From assembly GCA_902783295.1 (NCBI GenBank), contig CACZQT010000042.1, positions 1-21,120 of the forward strand: 21,120 nt of DNA. Direction: 5' to 3'. The notes under the pieces are model-generated. The model saw nothing but the letters and a program-made list of their open reading frames with translations. It did not search any database and was not told the origin of the DNA. This document shows positions 1-6,724 of the stretch, piece by piece (positions within the stretch are counted from its first letter, which is position 1; every line of letters begins with the position of its first letter). This DNA comes from an uncultured Lachnospiraceae bacterium (GTDB taxonomy: Bacteria > Bacillota > Clostridia > Lachnospirales > Lachnospiraceae). The translations under genes were made by a program, and so were the position numbers.

Positions 1-1
1 C

Positions 2-112
2 CGCTGCATCACCTCTGTGGAGCAGGAACTGGATCACGTTTTCCGCCTTGTGGACCGTGAAAAGGGTGTATACCGCTGTATCTACTGCGACCAGAAAGCC
101 GGCAGAAAATAA
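2..112 (+). CDS. 3' fragment of an unidentified gene ending in a CxxC motif
   Basis: An open frame enters from the left edge and runs for 36 codons to a TAA at 110-112. The visible C-terminus is mostly charged, with a late Cys-x-x-Cys (CIYC) and another Cys near the edge, which would fit a small zinc-ribbon-like end. I do not recognise the family. It is the only plus-strand coding candidate in the window and converges on telA. The long hairpin at 207-272, followed on the plus strand by a T-rich stretch, could terminate it. Only a short piece is visible, so both reading frame and function are tentative. Confidence 0.5.
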   Translation, partial: RCITSVEQELDHVFRLVDREKGVYRCIYCDQKAGRK

Positions 113-182
113 AACAGCCCGGGCAGCACCGCAGCCCGCCGAATGTGTGCCCTTGTCCTGAATGACCAGTTTCGCATTGCAG

Positions 183-211
183 GCACGGCGCAGGCTCTCC
201 GGGCTTATCGC
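183..211. repeat. Copy A of a 29-nt dispersed repeat
   Basis: The sequence GCACGGCGCA, two variable bases, then CTCTCCGGGCTTATCGC occurs here and again at 9578-9606. The two copies match at 27 of 29 positions. The last five bases of this copy form the base of the hairpin at 207-272. Both copies sit immediately beyond a minus-strand terminator, outside genes. Confidence 0.65.
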
Positions 212-272
212 ACATATGAGAACAGCCCCTCGTTTCCGGAAAGGAACGAGGGGCTGTTCTCATATGTGCGAT
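207..272. terminator. 28-bp perfect inverted repeat, likely bidirectional terminator
   Basis: Arms 207-234 and 245-272 are perfectly complementary over 28 bp around a 10-nt loop. The stem contains a GC-rich block near the loop (CAGCCCCTCGTT). On the plus strand it is followed by TTTGTTTT. On the minus strand it lies 13 nt after the telA stop but has no clean T-tract. It sits between two convergent genes, which fits a shared terminator. The stem is much longer than the other terminators here. Confidence 0.75.
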
Positions 273-284
273 TTGTTTTCAGCT

Positions 285-1589
285 TCAGCCTTTCATGGCC
301 AGAAGCTTTGCTTTCAGATCGTTTTCCATCTTCGCAATTTCCAGTTCGGCTTCACGGCGTCTTGCACGGCCTTCATCCTGGATACGGGTAACCTCTTCCA
401 GTGTGGAGATCAGCTGCTCGTTGGTATACCGCAGGGTTTCCATATCCACCACGCCCCGTTCGGATTCCTGGGCAGTAGTGATCGTAGCAGTCTTCAGTTT
501 TTCCGCGTTCTTCTTCAGCATCTCGTTCGTCAGTTCGGTAACCTGATGCTGTGCCTTGGCGGCCGCTTCCGAATGAGCCAGGCCCAGAGCGATTACCATC
601 TGGCTCTTCCAGAGCGGGATGGTATTCACAATTGTGGACTGGATCTTGTCAGACATCATGACATCATTATTCTGTACCAGACGGATCTGCGGCGACATCT
701 GCAGGCAGATAGTGCGGGTCAGTTCCAGGTCATGAATCTTCTTCTCAAAACGGTTCACCTGTTCGACAAGGTCATTTACCTTCTGGGCATCCTCAGGCGC
801 ACCGGTACGTTCCGCCACAGCCCGCAGAGCGGGGATGTCTACTTCACGCAGCTGTTTCAGCTTCTTCTTGCCGGCGAGGATATACATCGTCAGCTCCTTG
901 TAGTATGTCAGATTCAGTTCATAGAGCTGGTCCAGCATGGCAATGTCACGCATAAGGGTGACCTGATGGGCCTCCAGGGATTCCACAATTTTATCGATAT
1001 TGGCTTCCGCCTTATCGTATTTGGTTTTCAGGGAAGCCAGATCGGCAGCTTTTTTCTTAAAGAAGCCGAAAAGACCTTTCTGTTCTTCGTCCACGTCAAA
1101 GCCCTTCAGCTGGCTGATCACGCCGCTGAGAAGCGAGCCGACCTCTCCCAGGTCCTTCGTCTTGACATTTTCCAGGGCCTTTTCCGAAAAGCTGGCCACC
1201 TTCGCCTGTGCGCCTGAACCGTACTGCAGTACCTGATTGGTATTGGTGACATCGATCTGCTGAGAGAAAGCTTCAACCTGAGCCTTTTCTTCCTCTGTCA
1301 GCATGCTGTCGTCCATGGCGCGCTGTTCCAGCATTTCTTCATCAGAAAGCTTCTGGGCAGCTGCCACCGCTTCATCCACTTCCGCGCTGGGAGCTGCCGG
1401 CGCGTCTGCAAAAGCGCCTGTATCCAGGGTCAGAGAAATCTTCCCGCTTGTTGCCGCTGCTGCTTTCTGTACAGCTGCCACTGCCTTCTGGGCATCTGTT
1501 ACTGCCTGTTCGGCGGATGCCACCTGTTCCGCTGCCTGCATTACGCCTTCTGCAGCCTTCCCGCCTGCATCCAAAGGATTGTTGCTCAT
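285..1589 (-). CDS. telA: TelA/YaaN family toxic anion resistance protein
   Basis: This 434-residue protein matches the TelA family (KlaA/TelA, YaaN in Bacillus), linked by name to tellurite resistance; its biochemical role is not settled. The first ~80 residues are Ala/Glu/Gln-rich and low complexity. The rest is almost wholly helical with long heptad-like stretches, as in TelA, including the conserved segment around residues 270-330 (RLVQNNDVMMSDKIQ, then NTIPLWKSQMVIALGL). No signal peptide or membrane segment is seen, so it is probably cytoplasmic or membrane-associated through a partner. The start is set by a strong GAGGAGG-type site just before the ATG. It follows xpaC by about 60 nt, the order known from the B. 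subtilis xpaC-yaaN pair, and is the last gene of its unit. Confidence 0.93.
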   Translation of the reverse strand: MSNNPLDAGGKAAEGVMQAAEQVASAEQAVTDAQKAVAAVQKAAAATSGKISLTLDTGAFADAPAAPSAEVDEAVAAAQKLSDEEMLEQRAMDDSMLTEEEKAQVEAFSQQIDVTNTNQVLQYGSGAQAKVASFSEKALENVKTKDLGEVGSLLSGVISQLKGFDVDEEQKGLFGFFKKKAADLASLKTKYDKAEANIDKIVESLEAHQVTLMRDIAMLDQLYELNLTYYKELTMYILAGKKKLKQLREVDIPALRAVAERTGAPEDAQKVNDLVEQVNRFEKKIHDLELTRTICLQMSPQIRLVQNNDVMMSDKIQSTIVNTIPLWKSQMVIALGLAHSEAAAKAQHQVTELTNEMLKKNAEKLKTATITTAQESERGVVDMETLRYTNEQLISTLEEVTRIQDEGRARRREAELEIAKMENDLKAKLLAMKG

Positions 1590-1649
1590 TGTCCTGCCTC
1601 CTCTTTCTTTTTATTTTTTACACAATGAAAAGCTTCGTGTTTAATGCAT

Positions 1650-2984
1650 TTATTTCTTTCCGAAGGGCTGGGCTGTCAGGCCTTCCTGTGCCATAAGACC
1701 CTGCAGCACACTGATATCCGTACTGACATCCATGGCAGCCTCCTCGAAGAAATTATCCAGCAGTTTCTCGTAGGCATCGTTGATGGTATCCAGGGTAACC
1801 TCGATATCTTTTTTCGCCTTCGTAATATTTTCGCCTTCCACGCTCTGTGCATCCAGCTGCCGGTAAGTCTGCACCAGTTTATCCGTGGTGGGCATGTAGT
1901 ACTGCATGAATTTGCGCAGCTTCGGAAGCTGGTCCGGTTTCTGGGAAAGAACCGTAAAAATCTTCCTCATCAGGGATTCCAGACGATCCAGTTTCCGGGT
2001 GATTTCTTCACCGGGTATGGCGTCATTCGCCTCCCGGATCTGCCGGATATACCTCTCTCCTTCCCGGATGGCGGCCTCAAGCTCGGAACTTTCCTTTCCG
2101 GAAGCAAAAATGCTTTCTTCCCGGCTGCTCTTTTGATCTTTCCGCTCTTTTTTCTCTTTCTCCTCAGCGGCCTTCTTCGCCCGTTCTTCTTCTGCCTGGC
2201 GCTCCTGGAAGGATTGATTGGCATTCAGGTACTGCTGATATGTCTCATCGTCGAGCATCAGCGTCGTTCCCATCATATCCATCCGGCCCTTCGGGAAATA
2301 CTTCAGATCAAACATCTGCCGCAGGTCATTCCGGACAAATTCCTCCGATTCTCCTACAGCCGCCGCCAGCTCGCTGATGCTGCAGTAAGGACGCTTTCCC
2401 AGAACTCTTGTATAGGCCTTGAAACGTTTGATTCTCTTTTTGCTTTCACGGCCTTTTTTGAACATAAAACCACCGGCTGCAGTAAACGCCGCCAACAGAC
2501 CTACCGCCACAATTCCGGCAGGATCAGGATCTGCTATGGTCATGATCAGCCCCGCAGCCGCGAAAATTCCGAAAAGTCCCATCAGCATGCCGCCCACCAT
2601 ACTGAAAATCGGTCCGGAAATCTGGCCGGCCGGATTATTGGTATAGAGCTGGTTTTCCCTGGCGGCAAGCGCTTCCTGGATGACGGCTGCCCAGCTCTTC
2701 CGTTCATACGGTGCACGGGGGCTGCCCTGCTGTGTACCGGAAGCGTGCTGGCTGCTGCTTCCCGCCCATTTTCCGGCGTCTTCCCCATAAGAGGATTTTC
2801 CTTTGCCCACAGCCCAGTCTCCGGCTCCGACAGAGCCGCTGTCTCCCAGGCCCAGCTCCTCAAAAACCGCATCCAGTGTTTCCGAAATACAGGTATTCAG
2901 GCGTTCAAACTGACCGGTGCCGATCACGTCCTCCACTACGTCCGTGATCACATCTCCCAGGTTTTTGTCCCTCCTGTTTGTCAT
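1650..2984 (-). CDS. xpaC: XpaC family (5-bromo-4-chloroindolyl phosphate hydrolysis) membrane protein
   Basis: The 444-residue product fits the XpaC family, named for a phosphate-hydrolysis phenotype; no enzyme motif is evident and the true role is unknown. Layout: a ~110-residue variable N-terminus; two membrane helices at about 124-150 and 156-174; a small winged-helix-like segment at 198-246 (SISELAAAV, then FVRNDLRQMF); a charged coiled coil at about 250-290; and the conserved helical C-terminal domain from about 300, with the family hallmark KLRKFMQYYMPTTDKL. The N- and C-terminal parts probably face the cytoplasm. It lies directly upstream of telA and the two likely work together. The start is supported by GGGAGG ahead of ATG. 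The 88-nt gap to tyrS shows no clear promoter, so read-through from tyrS is likely. Confidence 0.9.
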   Translation of the reverse strand: MTNRRDKNLGDVITDVVEDVIGTGQFERLNTCISETLDAVFEELGLGDSGSVGAGDWAVGKGKSSYGEDAGKWAGSSSQHASGTQQGSPRAPYERKSWAAVIQEALAARENQLYTNNPAGQISGPIFSMVGGMLMGLFGIFAAAGLIMTIADPDPAGIVAVGLLAAFTAAGGFMFKKGRESKKRIKRFKAYTRVLGKRPYCSISELAAAVGESEEFVRNDLRQMFDLKYFPKGRMDMMGTTLMLDDETYQQYLNANQSFQERQAEEERAKKAAEEKEKKERKDQKSSREESIFASGKESSELEAAIREGERYIRQIREANDAIPGEEITRKLDRLESLMRKIFTVLSQKPDQLPKLRKFMQYYMPTTDKLVQTYRQLDAQSVEGENITKAKKDIEVTLDTINDAYEKLLDNFFEEAAMDVSTDISVLQGLMAQEGLTAQPFGKK

Positions 2985-3072
2985 CCTTTACCTCCCGGCC
3001 CGGTGCCTTCCGCATCTCATCGGCAGTGCATCCGGAAAATGCCCTTGCCTTCAGATCCTCAGGGGAAATGTT

Positions 3073-4299
3073 TTACTCCCCGACAACGATTCTGCAGTAT
3101 TTCTTCTTGCCGCGGCGGATCAGAATACCGTCGCCGATTTCATCCTTTGTAAACTCTTTCCGGGGATCCTTCACCGTTTCGCCATCGACCGTCACGCCGC
3201 CCTGTACAACATTCTGGCGGGCGTCGGAACGGCTTCCGCAAAGTCCTGCTTTTACCAGGAGAGCCAGGATATCCGGATTGCGCTCTGCAAAATCCGCCGC
3301 TGTCAGTTCCACCTGCGGCATATTCGCATCATCCCCGCCGCCGCCGAACAGAGCCCTGGCGGATTCCTGTGCCTTCTTTGCTTCTTCTTCCCCGTGCACA
3401 AGGCTGGTCAGCTCGTAGGCAAGAATCTCCTTAGCCGTATTCAGCTGGCTGCCTTCCCACTTGTCCATTTCATCGATCTGCTCCAGCGGCAGGAAGGTCA
3501 GCATCCGCAGGCACTTCAGAACGTCCGCATCACCGATGTTCCGCCAGTACTGATAGAACTCATAAGGGGTCGTCTTCTTCGGATCCAGCCAGACAGCACC
3601 GGACTGGGTTTTGCCCATCTTCTTGCCCTCAGAGTTCAGCAGCAGGGTGATGGTCATGGCATAGGCATCCTTCCCGAGCTTCCGGCGGATCAGTTCGGTG
3701 CCGCCCAGCATGTTGCTCCACTGGTCGTCACCGCCGAACTGAAGATTGCAGCCGTATTTCTGGTAGAGCATATAGAAATCATAGCTCTGCATGATCATGT
3801 AGTTGAACTCCAGGAAGCTCAGGCCTCTTTCCATACGCTGCTTGTAGCACTCCGCCCTCAGCATGTTGTTCACGGAAAAATGTGCGCCTACTTCCCGCAG
3901 AAGCTCCACATAGTTCAGCTTCATCAGCCAGTCGGCATTGTTCACCATCAGCGCCTTCCCCTCGGAGAAGTCGATAAAGCGGCTCATCTGCACCTTGAAG
4001 CAGTCGATATTGTGCTGGATGGTTTCGGGCGTCATCATAGTACGCATATCCGTACGCCCGGAAGGATCCCCGATCATGCCGGTTCCGCCGCCCAGCAGGG
4101 CAATCGGCTTATTTCCTGCCATCTGCAGTCTCTTCATCAGGCACAGTGCCATAAAGTGTCCTACATGCAGGCTGTCCGCCGTAGGGTCAAAGCCGATATA
4201 GAAAACCGCTTTGCCGGAATTGATCAGTTCCTTGATTTCTTTCTCGTCAGTTACCTGGGCGATCAGTCCCCTCGCCACCAGTTCGTCATAAATCGTCAT
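3073..4299 (-). CDS. tyrS: Tyrosine--tRNA ligase
   Basis: This cytoplasmic class I synthetase charges tRNA-Tyr with tyrosine. The 408-residue length is normal. The Rossmann catalytic domain starts with YIGFDPTADSLHVGH, giving the HIGH-type signature HVGH at 45-48. It continues with GDPSGR near 78-82 and the tyrosine-site region QFGGDDQW at 187-194. The KMSKS-type loop is KMGKT at 227-231, the form typical of the TyrS branch with KFGKT/KMGKT. A C-terminal S4 RNA-binding domain occupies about 345-405. The start has an AGGGAG site. No T-box leader is possible in the 65 nt to the upstream gene; only a short 8-bp hairpin is there. The gene is probably expressed from the upstream map promoter. Confidence 0.98.
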   Translation of the reverse strand: MTIYDELVARGLIAQVTDEKEIKELINSGKAVFYIGFDPTADSLHVGHFMALCLMKRLQMAGNKPIALLGGGTGMIGDPSGRTDMRTMMTPETIQHNIDCFKVQMSRFIDFSEGKALMVNNADWLMKLNYVELLREVGAHFSVNNMLRAECYKQRMERGLSFLEFNYMIMQSYDFYMLYQKYGCNLQFGGDDQWSNMLGGTELIRRKLGKDAYAMTITLLLNSEGKKMGKTQSGAVWLDPKKTTPYEFYQYWRNIGDADVLKCLRMLTFLPLEQIDEMDKWEGSQLNTAKEILAYELTSLVHGEEEAKKAQESARALFGGGGDDANMPQVELTAADFAERNPDILALLVKAGLCGSRSDARQNVVQGGVTVDGETVKDPRKEFTKDEIGDGILIRRGKKKYCRIVVGE

Positions 4300-4319
4300 C
4301 AGTTTTTTCTCCCTTTGTC

Positions 4320-4350
4320 TTCCGAAAGAATGATTTACCTGCTTTCGGAG
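4320..4350. other. Short hairpin in the tyrS leader
   Basis: TCCGAAAG (4321-4328) pairs perfectly with CTTTCGGA (4342-4349) around a 13-nt loop, between the deacetylase stop and the tyrS Shine-Dalgarno site. There is no T-tract, so it is not a convincing terminator. It may modulate processing or translation of tyrS. Confidence 0.35.
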
Positions 4351-4364
4351 TTGTTATAAATTCG

Positions 4365-5657
4365 TCAGTTGTTGATGCCATGGTGCACCGGGAAGGTGCT
4401 CTTCGTAATCGGCTCAAAACGATAACCGTTTTCCAGTCCGTATTCGATCAGATCCGGCAGCATATCCGCTGTGGTCTCCTTCGTGCCGATATCATGGCAA
4501 AGCAGGATATTGGTCCTGTTCTGCTTAAATCCGCTGATGGAATTTGCATACAGAGTTTCCGCCGGGCGGTTGTTCCCCTCCGCATCCGTGGAGTCCGCAT
4601 TCCAGTCATAGTACTGATAGCCCACTGAAGGCATCAGATCGGCCAGGTAGGACATGACTCCCTCTGTATATTTCCGGCTTACCGTATTGGAGGAACCGCC
4701 GGGGAAGCGGATACAGTAAGGTTCATAATTCAGATCCTTTTTTATCTTCTCTGCCATCTTCAGAACGCCTTCATAGTAGGAATCCATAGTGGCATAACAG
4801 ACATTGTAATCATGATCCCAGGTATGAATACCGATCGTATGGCCTTCGTCCCGCATCCGTTCAAGAATCGGAATCATGTTATCTTCATAATTCACGATGA
4901 AGAAAGTCGCTTTTACGTTATACTGCTTCAGAATATCCAGGATACGGGGCGTCACCTTGCTGCTTGGACCGTCGTCGAAAGTCAGGCAGATTACGCTGTC
5001 CCCTTCGTTCACACGGGGCTTGGTCTCGTCTTCCGGAACGATCAGAACCGTGCGTTCTGCCGTTGCGACATTACCGGAACTGTCGCTCACCGTATATACC
5101 AGCTTCCATTCGGTCTCGGAAGCCTGCTGCCACTGTGTCGTAACCCTGGAGGTCACATCTCCTTCCGCAGAGTCTTCCGCCGTAACACCTGGCTCGTAAA
5201 AGTCGTCCAGCTTGGATACCTTGAATTCCTTGTCAGCATCCGACAGTACAATCTGCGGCGGCGTCTCATCCTGGACAATGACCGTCCTGGATACATTATA
5301 CACCTGGCCGCGGTACTCCAGGGAATAGAGAATCGTCTGGGTAGAAGCCTTGGAGGTATCCACAGGATTGGTAACCACAATCTGGTCGCTGATATCATTC
5401 TTCCCCAGCATGGCCATAGCACCGCTGTCCTCGTAAATCGTCCCTGCTTCAATGGTCTGGATCGTCTCCCCAAGCAGTGTCAGCTTCGGCTTCGCGTACC
5501 AGATATTCATGGAGCCGTAGATCAGAAAAACGATGAACAGAACCAGCACCAGCGCGCCGGTGAAGAGAATTCTCCTCCTGCGGCGGCGCCTTCTGGCCCG
5601 CCTGATCCTGGCGCTTCTTGAACTGCGTCTTGTATTTCCATAATCCCCGGTGGGCAT
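4365..5657 (-). CDS. Membrane-anchored polysaccharide deacetylase (NodB domain) with Ig-like DUF5011-type repeats
   Basis: The 430-residue protein probably removes N-acetyl groups from a wall glycan (peptidoglycan or a secondary polymer) outside the cell. An Arg-rich cytoplasmic start (residues 9-29) precedes one membrane helix at about 30-48. Two Ig-like repeats follow at about 55-130 and 131-208, resembling DUF5011-type modules with D-x-T-x-P junctions. The catalytic NodB domain runs from about 220 to the end: TFDDG at 226-230 (catalytic base and metal Asp), HTWDH at 278-282 (metal His residues), RFPGG at 317-321, DWN at 351-353 and LLCHD near 385-389 (His388). All five family motifs are present, so it should be active. 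The start has AGGAGG. It follows map by 25 nt, so the two are co-transcribed. Confidence 0.92.
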   Translation of the reverse strand: MPTGDYGNTRRSSRSARIRRARRRRRRRRILFTGALVLVLFIVFLIYGSMNIWYAKPKLTLLGETIQTIEAGTIYEDSGAMAMLGKNDISDQIVVTNPVDTSKASTQTILYSLEYRGQVYNVSRTVIVQDETPPQIVLSDADKEFKVSKLDDFYEPGVTAEDSAEGDVTSRVTTQWQQASETEWKLVYTVSDSSGNVATAERTVLIVPEDETKPRVNEGDSVICLTFDDGPSSKVTPRILDILKQYNVKATFFIVNYEDNMIPILERMRDEGHTIGIHTWDHDYNVCYATMDSYYEGVLKMAEKIKKDLNYEPYCIRFPGGSSNTVSRKYTEGVMSYLADLMPSVGYQYYDWNADSTDAEGNNRPAETLYANSISGFKQNRTNILLCHDIGTKETTADMLPDLIEYGLENGYRFEPITKSTFPVHHGINN

Positions 5658-5682
5658 AACTCATTCCTCCTGTATGCCGGAC

Positions 5683-6558
5683 TTACCAGGCCAGCACCTC
5701 AAAACCATCTTCTGTAACAGCCACGGTCACTTCCCACTGGGCAGAATCCTCTCCATCCCAGGTATAGATGGTCCATCCGTTCTCCTCGTCTTCACAGAAC
5801 TCATCGGTCCCGCCGTTCACCATCGGTTCAATGGTGAAAACCATCCCCGGAACCAGAAGCATTTCCTCTCCCCGTTTTGTCACATAGCTGACAAAAGGAT
5901 CCTCATGGAATTCCAGCCCTACGCCGTGGCCGCCGATATCCGCCACTACACTGTACCCGTGTTTCAGGGCATGCTGGTGGACAGCTTCTCCCATATCACC
6001 CATGAAGCCCCATGGCTTCACCTGTTCCAGGCCTTTTTCCACACATTCCTTTGCCACCTGCACCAGCCGCCGGCGTTCCTCGGAGACTTCGCCAATGCAG
6101 AACATCCGGGACGAATCGGAAAAATACCCCTTGTAAATGGTCGATACATCCACATTTACGATATCGCCTTCCTGCAGAATGATATCCTCGGAAGGAATAC
6201 CGTGGCATATTTCATCATTGATAGAGGTGCAGACGCTTTTCGGGAAGCCTTCGTAATTCAGCGGAGCCGGAATCGCCCCGTGCGCCAGGGTTGTGCGGTA
6301 CACAATATCATCAATCTCCTGTGTGGACATTCCCGCATGGATTTTCTCCGCCACCGCATCCAGGACCGCCACATTAATCTTTCCGCTTTCCCGGATTCCC
6401 TCGATCTGCTCCGGAGTTTTGATCATGCTGCGCTCAGGCACAATGTGCCCGGCATCCCGGTACCTGCGTATTTTTTCATCCATAGCCTCGTGGCACTGCT
6501 TATATTTCTTTCCGCTTCCGCACCAGCAGGGATCATTCCTGCCAATTTTGATTTCCAT
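5683..6558 (-). CDS. map: Type I methionine aminopeptidase with N-terminal SEC-C zinc motif
   Basis: This enzyme removes the initiator methionine from nascent proteins at the ribosome. The 291 residues comprise a SEC-C motif at 6-23 (GRNDPCWCGSGKKYKQCH, zinc ligands C11, C13, C22 and H23) joined to a type I peptidase domain from about 45. The five metal ligands can be placed as D137, D148, H211, E244 and E276. Their spacing closely follows that of the E. coli enzyme, and H119 corresponds to the substrate-site His. It is a known Firmicutes domain arrangement. The start is supported by AAGGTGAGG upstream of ATG. It is the first gene of map-deacetylase-tyrS-xpaC-telA, with a promoter at 6675-6703 and a long structured leader between them. 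Confidence 0.96.
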   Translation of the reverse strand: MEIKIGRNDPCWCGSGKKYKQCHEAMDEKIRRYRDAGHIVPERSMIKTPEQIEGIRESGKINVAVLDAVAEKIHAGMSTQEIDDIVYRTTLAHGAIPAPLNYEGFPKSVCTSINDEICHGIPSEDIILQEGDIVNVDVSTIYKGYFSDSSRMFCIGEVSEERRRLVQVAKECVEKGLEQVKPWGFMGDMGEAVHQHALKHGYSVVADIGGHGVGLEFHEDPFVSYVTKRGEEMLLVPGMVFTIEPMVNGGTDEFCEDEENGWTIYTWDGEDSAQWEVTVAVTEDGFEVLAW

Positions 6559-6605
6559 TCTTGCCTCACCTTATGTACACGCCACAATTGGTTTGGGTAT
6601 CAAAA

Positions 6606-6652
6606 GTCGGTTGCGGATTGTTCCGCACTCCGTGCTCCAACAATCCTGCGAC
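6606..6652 (-). promoter_or_regulatory. Structured 5' leader hairpin of map
   Basis: Within the ~110-nt leader of map, GGATTGTT (6615-6622) pairs perfectly with AACAATCC (6639-6646). Inside it, GCAC (6625-6628) pairs with GTGC (6632-6635), and an outer GTCG/CGAC pair lies at 6606-6609 and 6649-6652. No T-tract follows on the minus strand. It does not match a riboswitch class I can name. Confidence 0.45.
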
Positions 6653-6674
6653 CATCATTTCATTCCAAAAAATC

Positions 6675-6703
6675 AGTATACACGATGTTCCGGGGAAAGA
6701 CAA
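6675..6703 (-). promoter_or_regulatory. Sigma-A type promoter for the map operon
   Basis: On the minus strand, TTGTCT (-35, 6698-6703) is followed after 17 bp by TATACT (-10, 6675-6680). Transcription would begin near 6668, about 110 nt before the map start. It lies between the stop of the upstream GTPase gene and map. Confidence 0.65.
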
Positions 6704-6724
6704 GTGCCAAAGTGCCGGCCGGTA

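Noticed and set aside
162..1217. Long plus-strand frame of 351 codons over telA
   Set aside because: It is antisense to the well-supported telA gene, has no proper ribosome binding site and encodes no recognisable domain. The GC bias at third positions keeps the opposite strand open.
1644..3152. Plus-strand frame of 502 codons opposite xpaC
   Set aside because: It is antisense to xpaC and gives a low-complexity, His/Pro/Arg-rich translation without domain structure.
2917..4359. Plus-strand frame of 480 codons opposite tyrS
   Set aside because: tyrS on the minus strand carries all catalytic motifs; the antisense frame has none.
4300..4364. T-box leader for tyrS
   Set aside because: Only 65 nt separate it from the upstream gene, and neither the T-box sequence nor a terminator/antiterminator pair is present.
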